A stretch of DNA of 64,000 bases from Bifidobacterium stellenboschense. Its GTDB lineage: Bacteria > Actinomycetota > Actinomycetes > Actinomycetales > Bifidobacteriaceae. Positions 52,414-61,662 of this stretch are shown in pieces (position 1 is the stretch's first letter; the number at the start of each line of letters is the position of its first letter). The stretch is from positions 62,001 to 126,000 of the forward strand of contig NZ_JGZP01000001.1 in NCBI RefSeq assembly GCF_000741785.1, read 5' to 3'. Below the pieces are notes generated by a model. The model saw only the letters and a list, made by a program, of their open reading frames with translations. It was not told where the DNA came from and made no database searches. The position numbers and the translations under genes were made by a program.

Positions 52414-54807
52414 ATGACGCGTATCGAACGATTCACGGGAACCAGCGCCGACGGCACCCCGATCACCATCATTTACGCTGAACAGTCCGGCACCGCGCAC
52501 GAATTCGCGGCGCACCTCGCCCCGAACGCCCCCGTCGCGTTCGCGCTCGCCTTCCCCGGCGACGAGCTGCCGCGCTTCGTGCATTGGGGCAAGCCGGTCG
52601 CCGCGCCCGAAACCCTCGTCAGCCAGGTCGACGCCCTCAGGCCCCAGCGCGTGTCCGGCGCGCTCGACGAGACCATGTGGCCGTCGATCCTGCCCACGCA
52701 AAGCGAATCGTGGATCGGTCAGAAGCGTTTCGAAGTGCGCCGCGCCGGCATCGAACTGTTCCCGCGCTTCACCGTCACCGGCATTGAGACGACGCTCGAC
52801 GCCCGTCCCGCGCTCGACGTGACGCAGGCCGTCGACGCCCCCGAATCCACGCCCGCCGAAGCGCGTGTGGACGCGCCGGTCGTGACCGTCGAGACTCCGG
52901 TCATCACCGTCACCGCCGACGATGCCGCACAGGGCGTGCGTCTCGTCTGGACCGTCGAACTGCTGCACGGCGGCCTCATTCGCCAACGTGCGCAGGTCAC
53001 CAACCTCGCCGATACGGCGGACATGCCGCTCGAAATCGGCAAAGTCGAGCTCGGCTTCCCGCTGCCCGCCGTCGCCACCGAGATCCTCACCACCACCGGC
53101 CATCATCTGCGCGAACGCAGCCCGCAGCGCCAGCCGCTCACCGTCGGCCGGTTCGAGAAGGTCTCGATGGCCGGACGCCCCGACTTCGACGCGAGCCTCC
53201 TGCTCACCGCCGGCACGCCCGGCTTCGGCTTCGAGCACGGCGAAGTCTACGCCGTGCACGTCGGCTGGAGCGGCAACAGCGTGCTCGCCGCCGAACGCCA
53301 GCCGTACACGGACGGCGTGATCGGCGGCGGCGAAATCCTGTTCGGCGGCGAAGTCACGTTGCGTGGCGGCGCGACCGGCGCGTCCGGCGCGGCTCCCGCC
53401 GCGACCGCCGCGACCGCCGGCGACGCCGCGTACACGACGCCGTGGGTGTACGGCGCGACCGGCGACGGCCTCAACCAGGTCGCCGCGCGCTTCCACACGT
53501 ACCTGCGCGACCGTCACCCCGAACTCGCGTCCAAGCCGCGCCCGGTCATCCTCAACACGTGGGAGGCCGTCTACTTCCAGCATGATTACGACACGTTGAC
53601 CGCGCTCGCCGACAAAGCCGCCGAAACCGGCGTCGAGCGGTTCGTCGTCGACGACGGATGGTTCGGCTCCCGCCGCGACGACACGTCCGGACTCGGCGAC
53701 TGGCAGATCTCGTCCGATGTGTGGCCCGACGGGCCGAAGAGCCTCAAGGCGCTCGCCGACTACGTGCATGGCTTGGGTATGGAGTTCGGCCTGTGGTTCG
53801 AGCCGGAGATGGTCAACCCCGATTCTGACGTCTACCGCGCGCACCCGGATTGGGTGCTCAGCCCCACGAAGGATCGTCTGCCGATGCAGGGCCGCTCCCA
53901 GCAGGTGCTCGACCTCACCAACCCGGAGGCCTACGCGTACATCTACGGGTGCATGGACAGGCTTGTCGGGGAGCTCGGCATCGACTACATCAAGTGGGAC
54001 CACAACAAGCTCGTCACCGAGGCCGTCTCGCCGCGTACCGGCCGTCCGGCCGTGCACGCGCAGACGCTCGCCGTCTACCGCATCTTCCGCGATCTCAAGG
54101 CCGCGCATCCGGGGCTCGAGATCGAAAGCTGCTCGTCCGGCGGTGGCCGCGTCGACCTCGGCATCCTCGAACTCGCGAGCCGCATCTGGGTGTCCGACTG
54201 CGTCGACCCGGTCGAACGCGCCGACATCCAGCGCTACACGTCGCTGCTCGTGCCGCCGTGCATGATGGGCGAGCATGTGGGCGCGAGCCCCGCGCACTCC
54301 ACGCAGCGCGCCACCAGCCAGGAGCTGCGCATGGCGATGGCGTTCTACGGGCACATGGGCATCGAATGGAACCTGCTCAAGGAATCGGACGCCGACGTGG
54401 CCAAGCTCGCCGCGTGGGTCGCCGAATTCAAGCGGCATCGTGCATGGTTCGCCGTGGATGCGTGCGTCCACACGGACACCCCCGACCCGGCCGTGCGCGT
54501 CGACGGCATGGTCAAGCCGGACCGGACCGCCGCGTTCTACCGGTTCACGCAGCTCACCACCTCGGTCACCTATCCGGCCTCGCCGGTGCGTCTGCCCGGT
54601 CTCGACCCGGACGCCGTCTACCGCGTGCAGCCGCTGCACCTCGATCTCGATCTCGCGGCGCTCGGCATCGGCAACGGCCAGTCCCCGCTCGGCTGGTGGA
54701 CGCCCGACGGCGTCCTCATGACCGGCCGCGCGCTCGCCACCTACGGCCTGCGTCCGCCGAGCCTTCACCCGGCTCAGTCGGTCCTGTTCACCGCCGTGCG
54801 GCAGTGA
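52414..54807 (+). CDS. aga: Alpha-galactosidase (GH36)
   Basis: This 797-residue cytoplasmic enzyme hydrolyses terminal alpha-galactose from melibiose, raffinose and stachyose. The N-terminal beta domain is followed by a barrel with the nucleophile Asp529 in YIKWDHNK and the acid/base Asp595 in IWVSDCVDP; the CSSGGGRVDLG segment is also typical. It lies beside a ROK regulator and an ABC importer, the arrangement of raffinose loci in Bifidobacterium. AAGGAG precedes the ATG; the longer reading frame upstream overlaps tadA out of frame. Its stop abuts that of the convergent ROK gene with no gap. Confidence 0.94.
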   Translation: MTRIERFTGTSADGTPITIIYAEQSGTAHEFAAHLAPNAPVAFALAFPGDELPRFVHWGKPVAAPETLVSQVDALRPQRVSGALDETMWPSILPTQSESWIGQKRFEVRRAGIELFPRFTVTGIETTLDARPALDVTQAVDAPESTPAEARVDAPVVTVETPVITVTADDAAQGVRLVWTVELLHGGLIRQRAQVTNLADTADMPLEIGKVELGFPLPAVATEILTTTGHHLRERSPQRQPLTVGRFEKVSMAGRPDFDASLLLTAGTPGFGFEHGEVYAVHVGWSGNSVLAAERQPYTDGVIGGGEILFGGEVTLRGGATGASGAAPAATAATAGDAAYTTPWVYGATGDGLNQVAARFHTYLRDRHPELASKPRPVILNTWEAVYFQHDYDTLTALADKAAETGVERFVVDDGWFGSRRDDTSGLGDWQISSDVWPDGPKSLKALADYVHGLGMEFGLWFEPEMVNPDSDVYRAHPDWVLSPTKDRLPMQGRSQQVLDLTNPEAYAYIYGCMDRLVGELGIDYIKWDHNKLVTEAVSPRTGRPAVHAQTLAVYRIFRDLKAAHPGLEIESCSSGGGRVDLGILELASRIWVSDCVDPVERADIQRYTSLLVPPCMMGEHVGASPAHSTQRATSQELRMAMAFYGHMGIEWNLLKESDADVAKLAAWVAEFKRHRAWFAVDACVHTDTPDPAVRVDGMVKPDRTAAFYRFTQLTTSVTYPASPVRLPGLDPDAVYRVQPLHLDLDLAALGIGNGQSPLGWWTPDGVLMTGRALATYGLRPPSLHPAQSVLFTAVRQ

Positions 54808-56112
54808 TCAGCCGATGTACCGCACGATCGCTCGGGAGGCGGCGGCCTTCGCCCACAGCTGCCAGTCATGGTCGACGACGGTGAACTCGACCTGCGCCGC
54901 CTGACTGTGCCGGTAGCGGCGGATTCCGTCGCGCACCGCGTCGATGCCGATGGTCGCGAGGAACGCGGATTCCCCGGCGACCATCACCTTCGACGGCATC
55001 GCGATGTTCGCGATCGTCGCGATCAGCGACCCCAGTCGGAAGCACGTGCGGTCCGTCAGTCGCGACGCGAGCGGCATCCCGGCGCGTGCGTCCGCCGCGA
55101 AATCCTCGAATGTGCACGGATGCCCGATCATCTGCGCGTACTGTTCCACGATCGCGTCGTCGGTCAGGCATTGCGCGCACCCGATGTGCCCGGCCGTGCA
55201 GCGCGGCCCCTCCGGGTCGATGAGCACGTGGCCGAGCAGGCCGTAGCTTTTATCCGGATACGTGACCGGCTCGCCGCGCACCGCGAGCGAATAGCCGACG
55301 CCCACGCCGATCGTGAGCACGGCGAACGCCTCCAATCCCACGCCCGGACCGAACCAGCTCGCGTCGACGAGCAGCGCATCGATGTCGTTGTACACGGTGC
55401 ACGGCAGTCCCGTCGCCTCCTCCAGCATCGCGGCGAGCGGCACGTCGTGATCCCAGCGCAGGAATGGCGCGAACGTGACGTCGCGTTCGTCGCGCACGTG
55501 GCCGCCGACCGCCACGCCCACCGCCGTCGGCGTGGGCAGTGGCGTTCCGGCCACGTCGTCGCGGCACTCGCGTACGAGCGTCGCGAGTGCCGCCGTCACC
55601 TGCTGCGGCGAGCGTCCGGGGAACGCGCGTTCGTGACGTGACGATACGACTTCGCCGTGCGCGTTGACGACGGCCGCGATCGCCGACGCGCCTTGCGCCT
55701 TGATGCCGATGAACGTGCGTGCGTCCGCGCGCAGACGCAATGCGGTCTGCGGACGGCCGCGTCGCGTCGCGCCTTCCTTCGTTTTCGGCGTGAATCCCTG
55801 CGGCAGCGGTCCAGTGGTGACGGCGTCGCCGGGAATCTCCTCGATGACTCCCGCGTAGATCAGATCGCTGGTGATGCGCGACATGGCTCCTTGCGACAAT
55901 CCCAGCATCTGCGCGAGCGTGGTGCGCGCGATCGGCCCGTATTTCGCGATGGCGCGCGCCACCCGATGCATGTATTCGGATCCTTCGAACCATCGGGGGA
56001 AGTCCTGTGCGTCCGTGTGTGTGCTCGTATGCGCGTTCGTATGCGCGTTCGCATGAGCGTTCGCATGTTCGGCATCCTGCGATTGCATGGTTCTTCCCGT
56101 TCCGTCGACCAT
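54808..56112 (-). CDS. ROK family transcriptional regulator
   Basis: This protein of about 434 residues has a winged helix (IARTTLAQMLGLSQGAMSRI) and a ROK sugar-binding domain (GVAVGGHV; VYNDIDALLVDASW; LLGHVLID). The zinc-type cluster reads CTAGHIGCAQC, close to the ROK consensus. An odd His-rich head, HANAHANAHTNAHTSTH, comes from a 12-base tandem repeat in the gene. It is divergent from the binding-protein operon and convergent with aga, so it most likely represses the alpha-galactoside locus. GGAAGGA lies eight bases before the ATG. Confidence 0.9.
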   Translation of the reverse strand: MVDGTGRTMQSQDAEHANAHANAHTNAHTSTHTDAQDFPRWFEGSEYMHRVARAIAKYGPIARTTLAQMLGLSQGAMSRITSDLIYAGVIEEIPGDAVTTGPLPQGFTPKTKEGATRRGRPQTALRLRADARTFIGIKAQGASAIAAVVNAHGEVVSSRHERAFPGRSPQQVTAALATLVRECRDDVAGTPLPTPTAVGVAVGGHVRDERDVTFAPFLRWDHDVPLAAMLEEATGLPCTVYNDIDALLVDASWFGPGVGLEAFAVLTIGVGVGYSLAVRGEPVTYPDKSYGLLGHVLIDPEGPRCTAGHIGCAQCLTDDAIVEQYAQMIGHPCTFEDFAADARAGMPLASRLTDRTCFRLGSLIATIANIAMPSKVMVAGESAFLATIGIDAVRDGIRRYRHSQAAQVEFTVVDHDWQLWAKAAASRAIVRYIG

Positions 56113-56261
56113 GACACCATCCTTCCGGGAGATTCGCCGGATACCTTCCGACATGGGCCGTGCGCGCCGGCGCGTGCCAGGCGCGGACCGGTCCGAATTC
56201 CATTCCTAGGATACATAAATCGAGTGGGTTTAGTTTCCAGCGGCGATGGACTCGCTCGCGC

Positions 56262-56290
56262 TTGGAATGAAAAACCTCGAACCGTATCGT
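56262..56290 (+). promoter_or_regulatory. Promoter of the sugar-binding protein operon, with shared box
   Basis: A -35 TTGGAA and -10 TATCGT are separated by 17 bases. The box GGAATGAAAA and the following C.T.GAA at fixed positions recur at the alpha-glucosidase promoter (59656-59684) with identical spacing to TATC. This shared sequence across both promoters is a candidate operator for the ROK regulator. Confidence 0.6.
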
Positions 56291-56351
56291 TGGGGGCATG
56301 CCCGGCGGCATTGAAGCCGCAGGAGTCAGAGAACAGTTAAGGAGTCTACGA

Positions 56352-57674
56352 ATGAAGTGCGATTCCCCCAATCCGAATGTGGAATCGATGCGTTCGTCGC
56401 GTCTGCCGCGTCCACTGCGCATGGTGGCCACTCGTCTTGCCGCGGCCATCTGCGCGATCGCGGTCGGCGTCGGACTGGCCGGTTGTGGTGCGAACACCGC
56501 CGGCACCATCACGCTTGATTTCTTCCAATTCAAGTCCGAGGCGGCCGACTGGTTCAAGCAGGCCGCGACGGAGTTCGAACAGGAAAATCCGACCATCAAG
56601 ATCAACATCAACAACTCCGCCAATGCGCAGACCGACCTGCGCACCAGGTTCGTGAAGAACCGTGTGCCCGATGTCATCACGTTCAACGGCGACATCAGCT
56701 TCGGCAACTTCGCCGCATCCGGCGTCTTCTATGACTTCACCGACGAGCCGATCGTCGAGAGGCTCAACCCCGGCATGGTGAACATCGCGAAGAACCTCGT
56801 GCAGACCACCGACCAGTCGAAGAAGCGCCTGTATGGTCTGCCGTTCGCCGGCAACGCTTCCGGCTACATCTACAACAAGGCGATTTGGCGCAAGGCCGGT
56901 ATCGATCCGGAGAATCCGCCGACCACGTGGAGCGAGTTCACCGCGATGCTGCAGAAGTTCCGCGAGCAGGGCATCAACCCGGTCGAGGCCACCGTCGCCG
57001 ACGCGTGGACCACGCAGGCGCCGCTCGCCTCCCTCGCCGGCACGCTCGTGCGTGAAAGCGAGTACACGGACCTCAAGCAGGGGACGACGAACTTCCAGAA
57101 GATGTGGAAGGAGACGGTGACCAAGGAGGTGGAGCTCTTCAAGTACGCCGACGGCGACAAGGGCATCACCTATCAGCAGGGTACACAGAACTTCGCCAAG
57201 GGCTCCGCGGCGATCATCCCGCTCGGCACCTACGCGATTCCGCAGATTCTCATGATCAACAAGAATGCCGACTTGGGATTCGCGCAGATGCCCGCCACCG
57301 ATGATGCTGACGAGCAGATCCTCACCGCCGGCGACGACGTGATGATCACGATGGGCGCCACCACCAAGCACAAGGCCGAGGCGATGAAGTTCATCGAATT
57401 CCTGATGAGTGAGAAGACGCTCAACGACTACGCCGACGCGAATTCCGCCATCACCCCGCTCAAGAAGACGCACTTCGGCAACAAGGCCCTTGAAACCGTG
57501 CGCCCGTTCTTCGAGAAGAACAAGGTCGCCGACTTCTGCGACCACTACATCCCGTCCTCGATCAACATCGGCGGCTACCTGCAGACGATGGTGACCAGCG
57601 GCAACACGAACCGCTTCCTGAACCAGATGCAGACCGAATGGGACAAGGTCCAGGCCAGGACCTTCACGAACTGA
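56352..57674 (+). CDS. Sugar ABC transporter substrate-binding lipoprotein
   Basis: This 440-residue protein has a basic head, a hydrophobic segment and a lipobox GLAGC with lipidated Cys45, then a family 1-type solute-binding fold ([53 protein letters not shown]). It captures an oligosaccharide outside the cell. Neighbouring alpha-galactosidase and alpha-glucosidase suggest raffinose-family sugars and isomaltose or panose, as shown for the homologous locus in B. animalis. AAGGAG lies before the ATG. Confidence 0.92.
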   Translation: MKCDSPNPNVESMRSSRLPRPLRMVATRLAAAICAIAVGVGLAGCGANTAGTITLDFFQFKSEAADWFKQAATEFEQENPTIKININNSANAQTDLRTRFVKNRVPDVITFNGDISFGNFAASGVFYDFTDEPIVERLNPGMVNIAKNLVQTTDQSKKRLYGLPFAGNASGYIYNKAIWRKAGIDPENPPTTWSEFTAMLQKFREQGINPVEATVADAWTTQAPLASLAGTLVRESEYTDLKQGTTNFQKMWKETVTKEVELFKYADGDKGITYQQGTQNFAKGSAAIIPLGTYAIPQILMINKNADLGFAQMPATDDADEQILTAGDDVMITMGATTKHKAEAMKFIEFLMSEKTLNDYADANSAITPLKKTHFGNKALETVRPFFEKNKVADFCDHYIPSSINIGGYLQTMVTSGNTNRFLNQMQTEWDKVQARTFTN

Positions 57675-57691
57675 AAGGAAGGAGAGGGATC

Positions 57692-58621
57692 ATGACAACC
57701 GCAACGAAACCCGCCACCGCCTCACAGGCGAAGCCCGCGAGGAAGCGCTCCGCGTTCTCCGACCGCAAGGTCGACCGCGCCTTCTACTGGATGGCCGTGC
57801 CCGCCGCGATCATCTTCGCGATCTTCCTGTACGTGCCGTTCCTGCAGGGCGTGATGTACTCGTTCACCAACTCGCAGGGCTACGGCGACTACGACTTCAT
57901 CGGCATCAAGAACTACATCGCCCTGTTCCAGGACAACCGCGTGGGCCACGCCTACCTGTTCACGTTCCTCATCGCCGTGGCGATCACCATCCTCATCAAC
58001 GTCATCGCGATGTTCATCGCGGTCGCGCTGAACGGCAAGATCGCGTTCAAGAACGGCTTCCGCGCGATCTTCTTCGTGCCCTACACCCTGTCCGTGCTGG
58101 TCATCGGCTACGTGTTCAAGTACATCTTCATGAACCCGCTGCCGGCGCTCGGCAAGGCGCTCGGCATCGGCTGGCTGTCCGAGTCGCTGATCACCAGCGA
58201 GCAGTACTCGTGGGTGCCGATCGTCTTCCTCGCCGTGTGGCAGGGCGTCGCCTACTCCGTGCTACTCTACCTCGCCGGTCTGCAGACGATCGACGACGAG
58301 ATCTACGAGGCCGCCGCGCTCGACGGCGTCAACGCCTGGCAGAAGTTCTGGAAGATCACCTTCCCGCTGATCGGACCGTTCTTCACCATCAACCTCGTCC
58401 TGTCCATGAAGAACGCGCTCGGCACGTTCGACCAGGTGGTCGCCCTGACCGACGGCGGTCCGAACTCCGCCACCGAGACCGTGACCTATCTCATCTGGAA
58501 GGGCGGCCTGACCGGTGGCGAGTACGCGTACCAGACCGCTAACGCCGTGCTCTTCTTCATCGTCCTCGCGATCATCGCGTTCATCCAGCTCAAGTTCTTC
58601 GGCAGCAAGGAAAAGGTGTGA
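57692..58621 (+). CDS. Sugar ABC transporter permease (MalF/RafC type)
   Basis: This 309-residue permease has six membrane helices and the coupling motif EAAALDGVNAWQKFWKITFP that contacts the ATPase. The polar N terminus of about 30 residues is cytoplasmic. GAAAGGAAGGAG precedes the ATG at 57692, 17 bases after the binding-protein stop, so they share an operon. It pairs with the next permease to form the membrane channel. Confidence 0.93.
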   Translation: MTTATKPATASQAKPARKRSAFSDRKVDRAFYWMAVPAAIIFAIFLYVPFLQGVMYSFTNSQGYGDYDFIGIKNYIALFQDNRVGHAYLFTFLIAVAITILINVIAMFIAVALNGKIAFKNGFRAIFFVPYTLSVLVIGYVFKYIFMNPLPALGKALGIGWLSESLITSEQYSWVPIVFLAVWQGVAYSVLLYLAGLQTIDDEIYEAAALDGVNAWQKFWKITFPLIGPFFTINLVLSMKNALGTFDQVVALTDGGPNSATETVTYLIWKGGLTGGEYAYQTANAVLFFIVLAIIAFIQLKFFGSKEKV

Positions 58622-58626
58622 GTGTC

Positions 58627-59511
58627 ATGAGTGCCGCAGTGTCTGAATCCGCCGTCAAGTCGGGTGCCCAGTCGGGTGCCCAGTCCGAGAAGTTCCGCAA
58701 GGACCACAACATCAACTGGTGGCTCACGGCCGCCGTCGCGGTCCTGTCCCTGACGATCTTGATCCCGCTCTACTTCACGATCGTCACCGCGCTGAAGACC
58801 CCCGCCGAGGCCGGCACGTTCTCGCTGCCGACCACGTGGGAGTGGCACAATTTCGCCGACGCGTCCGCCAAGGTCAACTATCCGAAGGCCGCGCTCAACT
58901 CGGCGATCATCACCGTCGCCGCCGTCGTGCTGACCCTTCTGACCAACACGTTCGTCGCGTATGCGGTGGCCCGCAACATGGACAAGCGGTTCTTCCGCTT
59001 CCTGTACTACTTCTTCATCGCGGCCATGTTCGTGCCGTTCCCGGTCGTCATGCTGCCGATCGCCAAGCAGATGGGTTCGTGGCATCTCGACAATCAGGTC
59101 GGCCTGATCCTGCTGTACATGGTGCTGGGTCTTGGCACGAACCTGTTCATCGCGACGGGCTTCATCCGGTCGATTCCGGTTTCGCTTGAGGAAGCCGCGC
59201 GCATCGACGGTGCCGGCACGTGGCGCATCTTCTGGAAGATCATCTTCCCGCTGATGAGCCCGATCAACGCCACGATCGCCATCACCACCGCGCTGTGGGC
59301 GTGGAACGACTTCCTTCTGCCGCTCATCGTCCTGACCGACCAGTCCAACCAGACGATCCCGCTGGCTCAGTACGTCTTCAGCTCCCAGTTCGCCACCAAC
59401 TATCCGATGGCCTTCTCCAGCTACCTGATGGCCATGGCTCCGATCATCATCGTCTACATCTTCGCCCAGAAGTGGGTAATCGGTGGCGTGATGCGTGGAG
59501 CGGTCAAGTAG
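58627..59511 (+). CDS. Sugar ABC transporter permease (MalG/RafD type)
   Basis: This protein of about 294 residues has six membrane helices and the MalG-type EAARIDGAGTWRIFWKIIFP motif. I chose the ATG at 58627, ten bases after AAAAGG; a GTG at 58618 that overlaps the previous stop is an alternative. No ATPase gene follows; the operon ends in a strong hairpin. The transporter therefore needs a separate ATPase, most plausibly the MsmK-type protein at 32.9 kb. Confidence 0.93.
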   Translation: MSAAVSESAVKSGAQSGAQSEKFRKDHNINWWLTAAVAVLSLTILIPLYFTIVTALKTPAEAGTFSLPTTWEWHNFADASAKVNYPKAALNSAIITVAAVVLTLLTNTFVAYAVARNMDKRFFRFLYYFFIAAMFVPFPVVMLPIAKQMGSWHLDNQVGLILLYMVLGLGTNLFIATGFIRSIPVSLEEAARIDGAGTWRIFWKIIFPLMSPINATIAITTALWAWNDFLLPLIVLTDQSNQTIPLAQYVFSSQFATNYPMAFSSYLMAMAPIIIVYIFAQKWVIGGVMRGAVK

Positions 59512-59555
59512 CGGAGAACCCGCAATCGAAGGGTGTCGGGAGTGGACGACGCCTC

Positions 59556-59598
59556 AGACCACGATGACCTCTCGCCGACTTCTTCGGCGAGAGGTCAT
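59556..59598. terminator. Hairpin ending the sugar importer operon
   Basis: Arms of about 17 bases (CGATGACCTCTCGCCGA on the left) pair perfectly with TCGGCGAGAGGTCATCG around a short TC-rich loop. It lies about 45 bases after the permease stop. There is no long T-run. Confidence 0.65.
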
Positions 59599-59655
59599 CG
59601 TCGTATGAAACGCCCCTTCGCTATTTCTTTCCGCCGCGCCCGGAAGACTTTCCGA

Positions 59656-59684
59656 TGGGAATGAAAATCGTGGAATCCTATCCT
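59656..59684 (+). promoter_or_regulatory. Promoter of the alpha-glucosidase gene, with shared box
   Basis: A -35-like TGGGAA and -10 TATCCT are 17 bases apart. GGAATGAAAA at 59658-59667 matches the importer operon promoter exactly, with TATC 21 bases downstream in both. This implies common control of transport and hydrolysis. Confidence 0.6.
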
Positions 59685-59719
59685 GTTCGGTAGGAACGCA
59701 ACCTACCAAGGAGTCGACG

Positions 59720-61558
59720 ATGACCGCTTTCAACCGTGAGAACCTACCCGACGCCGTCCGCACGAACGGCGCGACCCCGAACCCGTGGTGGACGAACGCC
59801 GTCGTCTACCAGATCTACCCGCGCTCGTTCCAGGACACGAACGGCGACGGCTTCGGCGATCTCAAAGGAATCACGTCCCGTCTCGACTATCTCGCCGACC
59901 TCGGCGTGGACGTGCTGTGGCTCTCCCCTGTCTACAAGTCCCCGCAGGACGACAACGGCTACGACATCTCCGACTATCAGGACATCGACCCGCTGTTCGG
60001 CACGCTCGATGACATGGACGAACTGCTCGCCGAAGCGCACAAGCGTGGCATCAAGATCGTGATGGATCTCGTCGTCAACCACACGTCCGACGAGCACGCA
60101 TGGTTCGAGGCATCGAAGAACCCCGACGATCCGCACGCCGACTGGTACTGGTGGCGTCCCGCGCGCCCCGGCCACGAGCCCGGCACGCCCGGCGCCGAGC
60201 CGAACCAGTGGGGCTCCTACTTCGGCGGCTCCGCATGGGAGTACTGCCCGGAGCGCGGCGAATACTACCTGCACCAGTTCTCGAAGAAGCAGCCCGACCT
60301 GAACTGGGAGAACCCGGCCGTGCGCCGCGCCGTGTACGACATGATGAACTGGTGGCTCGATCGCGGCATCGACGGCTTCCGCATGGACGTCATCACCCTG
60401 ATCTCCAAGCGCACCGACGCTGCTGGGCGACTCCCCGGCGAGGCCGGCTCCGAACTCGAGGACCTGCCGGTCGGCGAGGAAGGCTATTCGAATCCGAACC
60501 CGTTCTGCGCGGACGGGCCGCGGCAGGACGAGTTCCTCGCCGAAATGCGCCGCGAGGTGTTCGAAGGGCGCGACGGCTTCATGACCGTCGGCGAGGCGCC
60601 GGGCATCACCCCGGAACGCAACGAGCACATCACCAACCCGGCGAACAAGGAACTCGACATGCTCTTCCTCTTCGACCACATGGGCGAAGGCGAAGGACGC
60701 TCCAAGTGGGAGCTCGTCCCGTTCCGCACCCCGTGGCTGCGCGGCGTGCTGGCGAACCAGCAGGCCGCCGTCAGGAACGCCGGCTGGGCCAGCCTGTTCT
60801 TCTGCAACCACGACCAGCCGCGCATCGTGTCCCGTTGGGGCGACGACACCAGCGAGGAGGCGCGCGTGCGTTCCGCCAAGGCCTTCGGCCTGCTCCTGCA
60901 CATGCACCGCGGCACCCCGTACATCTACCAGGGCGAAGAGCTCGGCATGACCAACGCGCACTTCACGTCGCTCGACCAGTACCGGGACCTCGAATCGATC
61001 AACGCGTTCCGTCAGCGCGTCGAAGAGGCGAAGATCCAATCCGCCGAATCGATGATGGCGTCGCTGGAACTCATCAGCCGCGACAACGCCCGCACTCCTA
61101 TGCAGTGGGATGCGTCCAAGTACGCCGGCTTCACCGCGCCCGACGCCCCGGTCGAGCCGTGGATCGGCGTCAATCCGAACCATGTCGGCATCAACGCGGC
61201 CGCCGAATTCGACGACCCCGACTCCGTGTACGCGTTCTACAAGCGGCTCATCGCGTTGCGGCACGACGATCCGGTCGTCGCGGCCGGCGACTGGACACTG
61301 ATCGACGCGGACGACCCGAACGTCTACGCGTTCACGCGTTCGCTCGAAAGCGCACCGGGAGTGGCTGGCGGCACGCTGCTCGTCGCCGTCAACCTGTCCG
61401 GCCGCACCGTCGATTTGTCGGCCGAAGCGTATGCCCTGGTCGACAACGGCGTCACCGAACACGACATCGTGATTAGTACCTATGGCGCGTCCCACGCCGT
61501 CGTCTCGCTCGCCAACCGCGAGCTCGACCCGTGGGAAGGCGTCGTCGTGCGGCTCTGA
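59720..61558 (+). CDS. GH13 alpha-glucosidase (oligo-1,6-glucosidase type)
   Basis: This 612-residue enzyme has the GH13 barrel: VVYQIYPRSFQDTNGDG, DLVVNHTSDEH, nucleophile Asp223 in DGFRMDV, acid/base Glu292 in TVGEAPG and Asp365 in CNHDQPR. The subfamily features resemble bifidobacterial alpha-1,6/alpha-1,4-glucosidases (AglA type). It releases glucose from isomaltose, panose or similar sugars in the cytoplasm. AAGGAG precedes the ATG. In B. animalis a homologous enzyme belongs to the same gene cluster and acts on alpha-1,6-glucosides. No signal peptide is seen. Confidence 0.93.
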   Translation: MTAFNRENLPDAVRTNGATPNPWWTNAVVYQIYPRSFQDTNGDGFGDLKGITSRLDYLADLGVDVLWLSPVYKSPQDDNGYDISDYQDIDPLFGTLDDMDELLAEAHKRGIKIVMDLVVNHTSDEHAWFEASKNPDDPHADWYWWRPARPGHEPGTPGAEPNQWGSYFGGSAWEYCPERGEYYLHQFSKKQPDLNWENPAVRRAVYDMMNWWLDRGIDGFRMDVITLISKRTDAAGRLPGEAGSELEDLPVGEEGYSNPNPFCADGPRQDEFLAEMRREVFEGRDGFMTVGEAPGITPERNEHITNPANKELDMLFLFDHMGEGEGRSKWELVPFRTPWLRGVLANQQAAVRNAGWASLFFCNHDQPRIVSRWGDDTSEEARVRSAKAFGLLLHMHRGTPYIYQGEELGMTNAHFTSLDQYRDLESINAFRQRVEEAKIQSAESMMASLELISRDNARTPMQWDASKYAGFTAPDAPVEPWIGVNPNHVGINAAAEFDDPDSVYAFYKRLIALRHDDPVVAAGDWTLIDADDPNVYAFTRSLESAPGVAGGTLLVAVNLSGRTVDLSAEAYALVDNGVTEHDIVISTYGASHAVVSLANRELDPWEGVVVRL

Positions 61559-61612
61559 CGGTTCTTTGACGGTTCGCCGTCGATTCCTCGTCGATTTCGC
61601 GTCGATTCGCTA

Positions 61613-61655
61613 GGCGGGCACACGGCCATGCTCCGGCCGTGTGCCCGCCTACAAT
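61613..61655 (+). promoter_or_regulatory. Terminator hairpin joined to the ilvA -10 box
   Basis: A perfect 15-base hairpin (GGCGGGCACACGGCC, loop ATGCTCC, 61613-61649) follows the alpha-glucosidase gene. The ilvA -10 TACAAT starts at the very next base (61650-61655) and the ATG follows after seven more bases. The -35 position falls inside the 3' arm of the hairpin. Confidence 0.55.
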
Positions 61656-61662
61656 ACGCACT

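Noticed and set aside
52048..54768. 906-codon minus-strand open reading frame
   Set aside because: Antisense to the alpha-galactosidase, which has all catalytic motifs.
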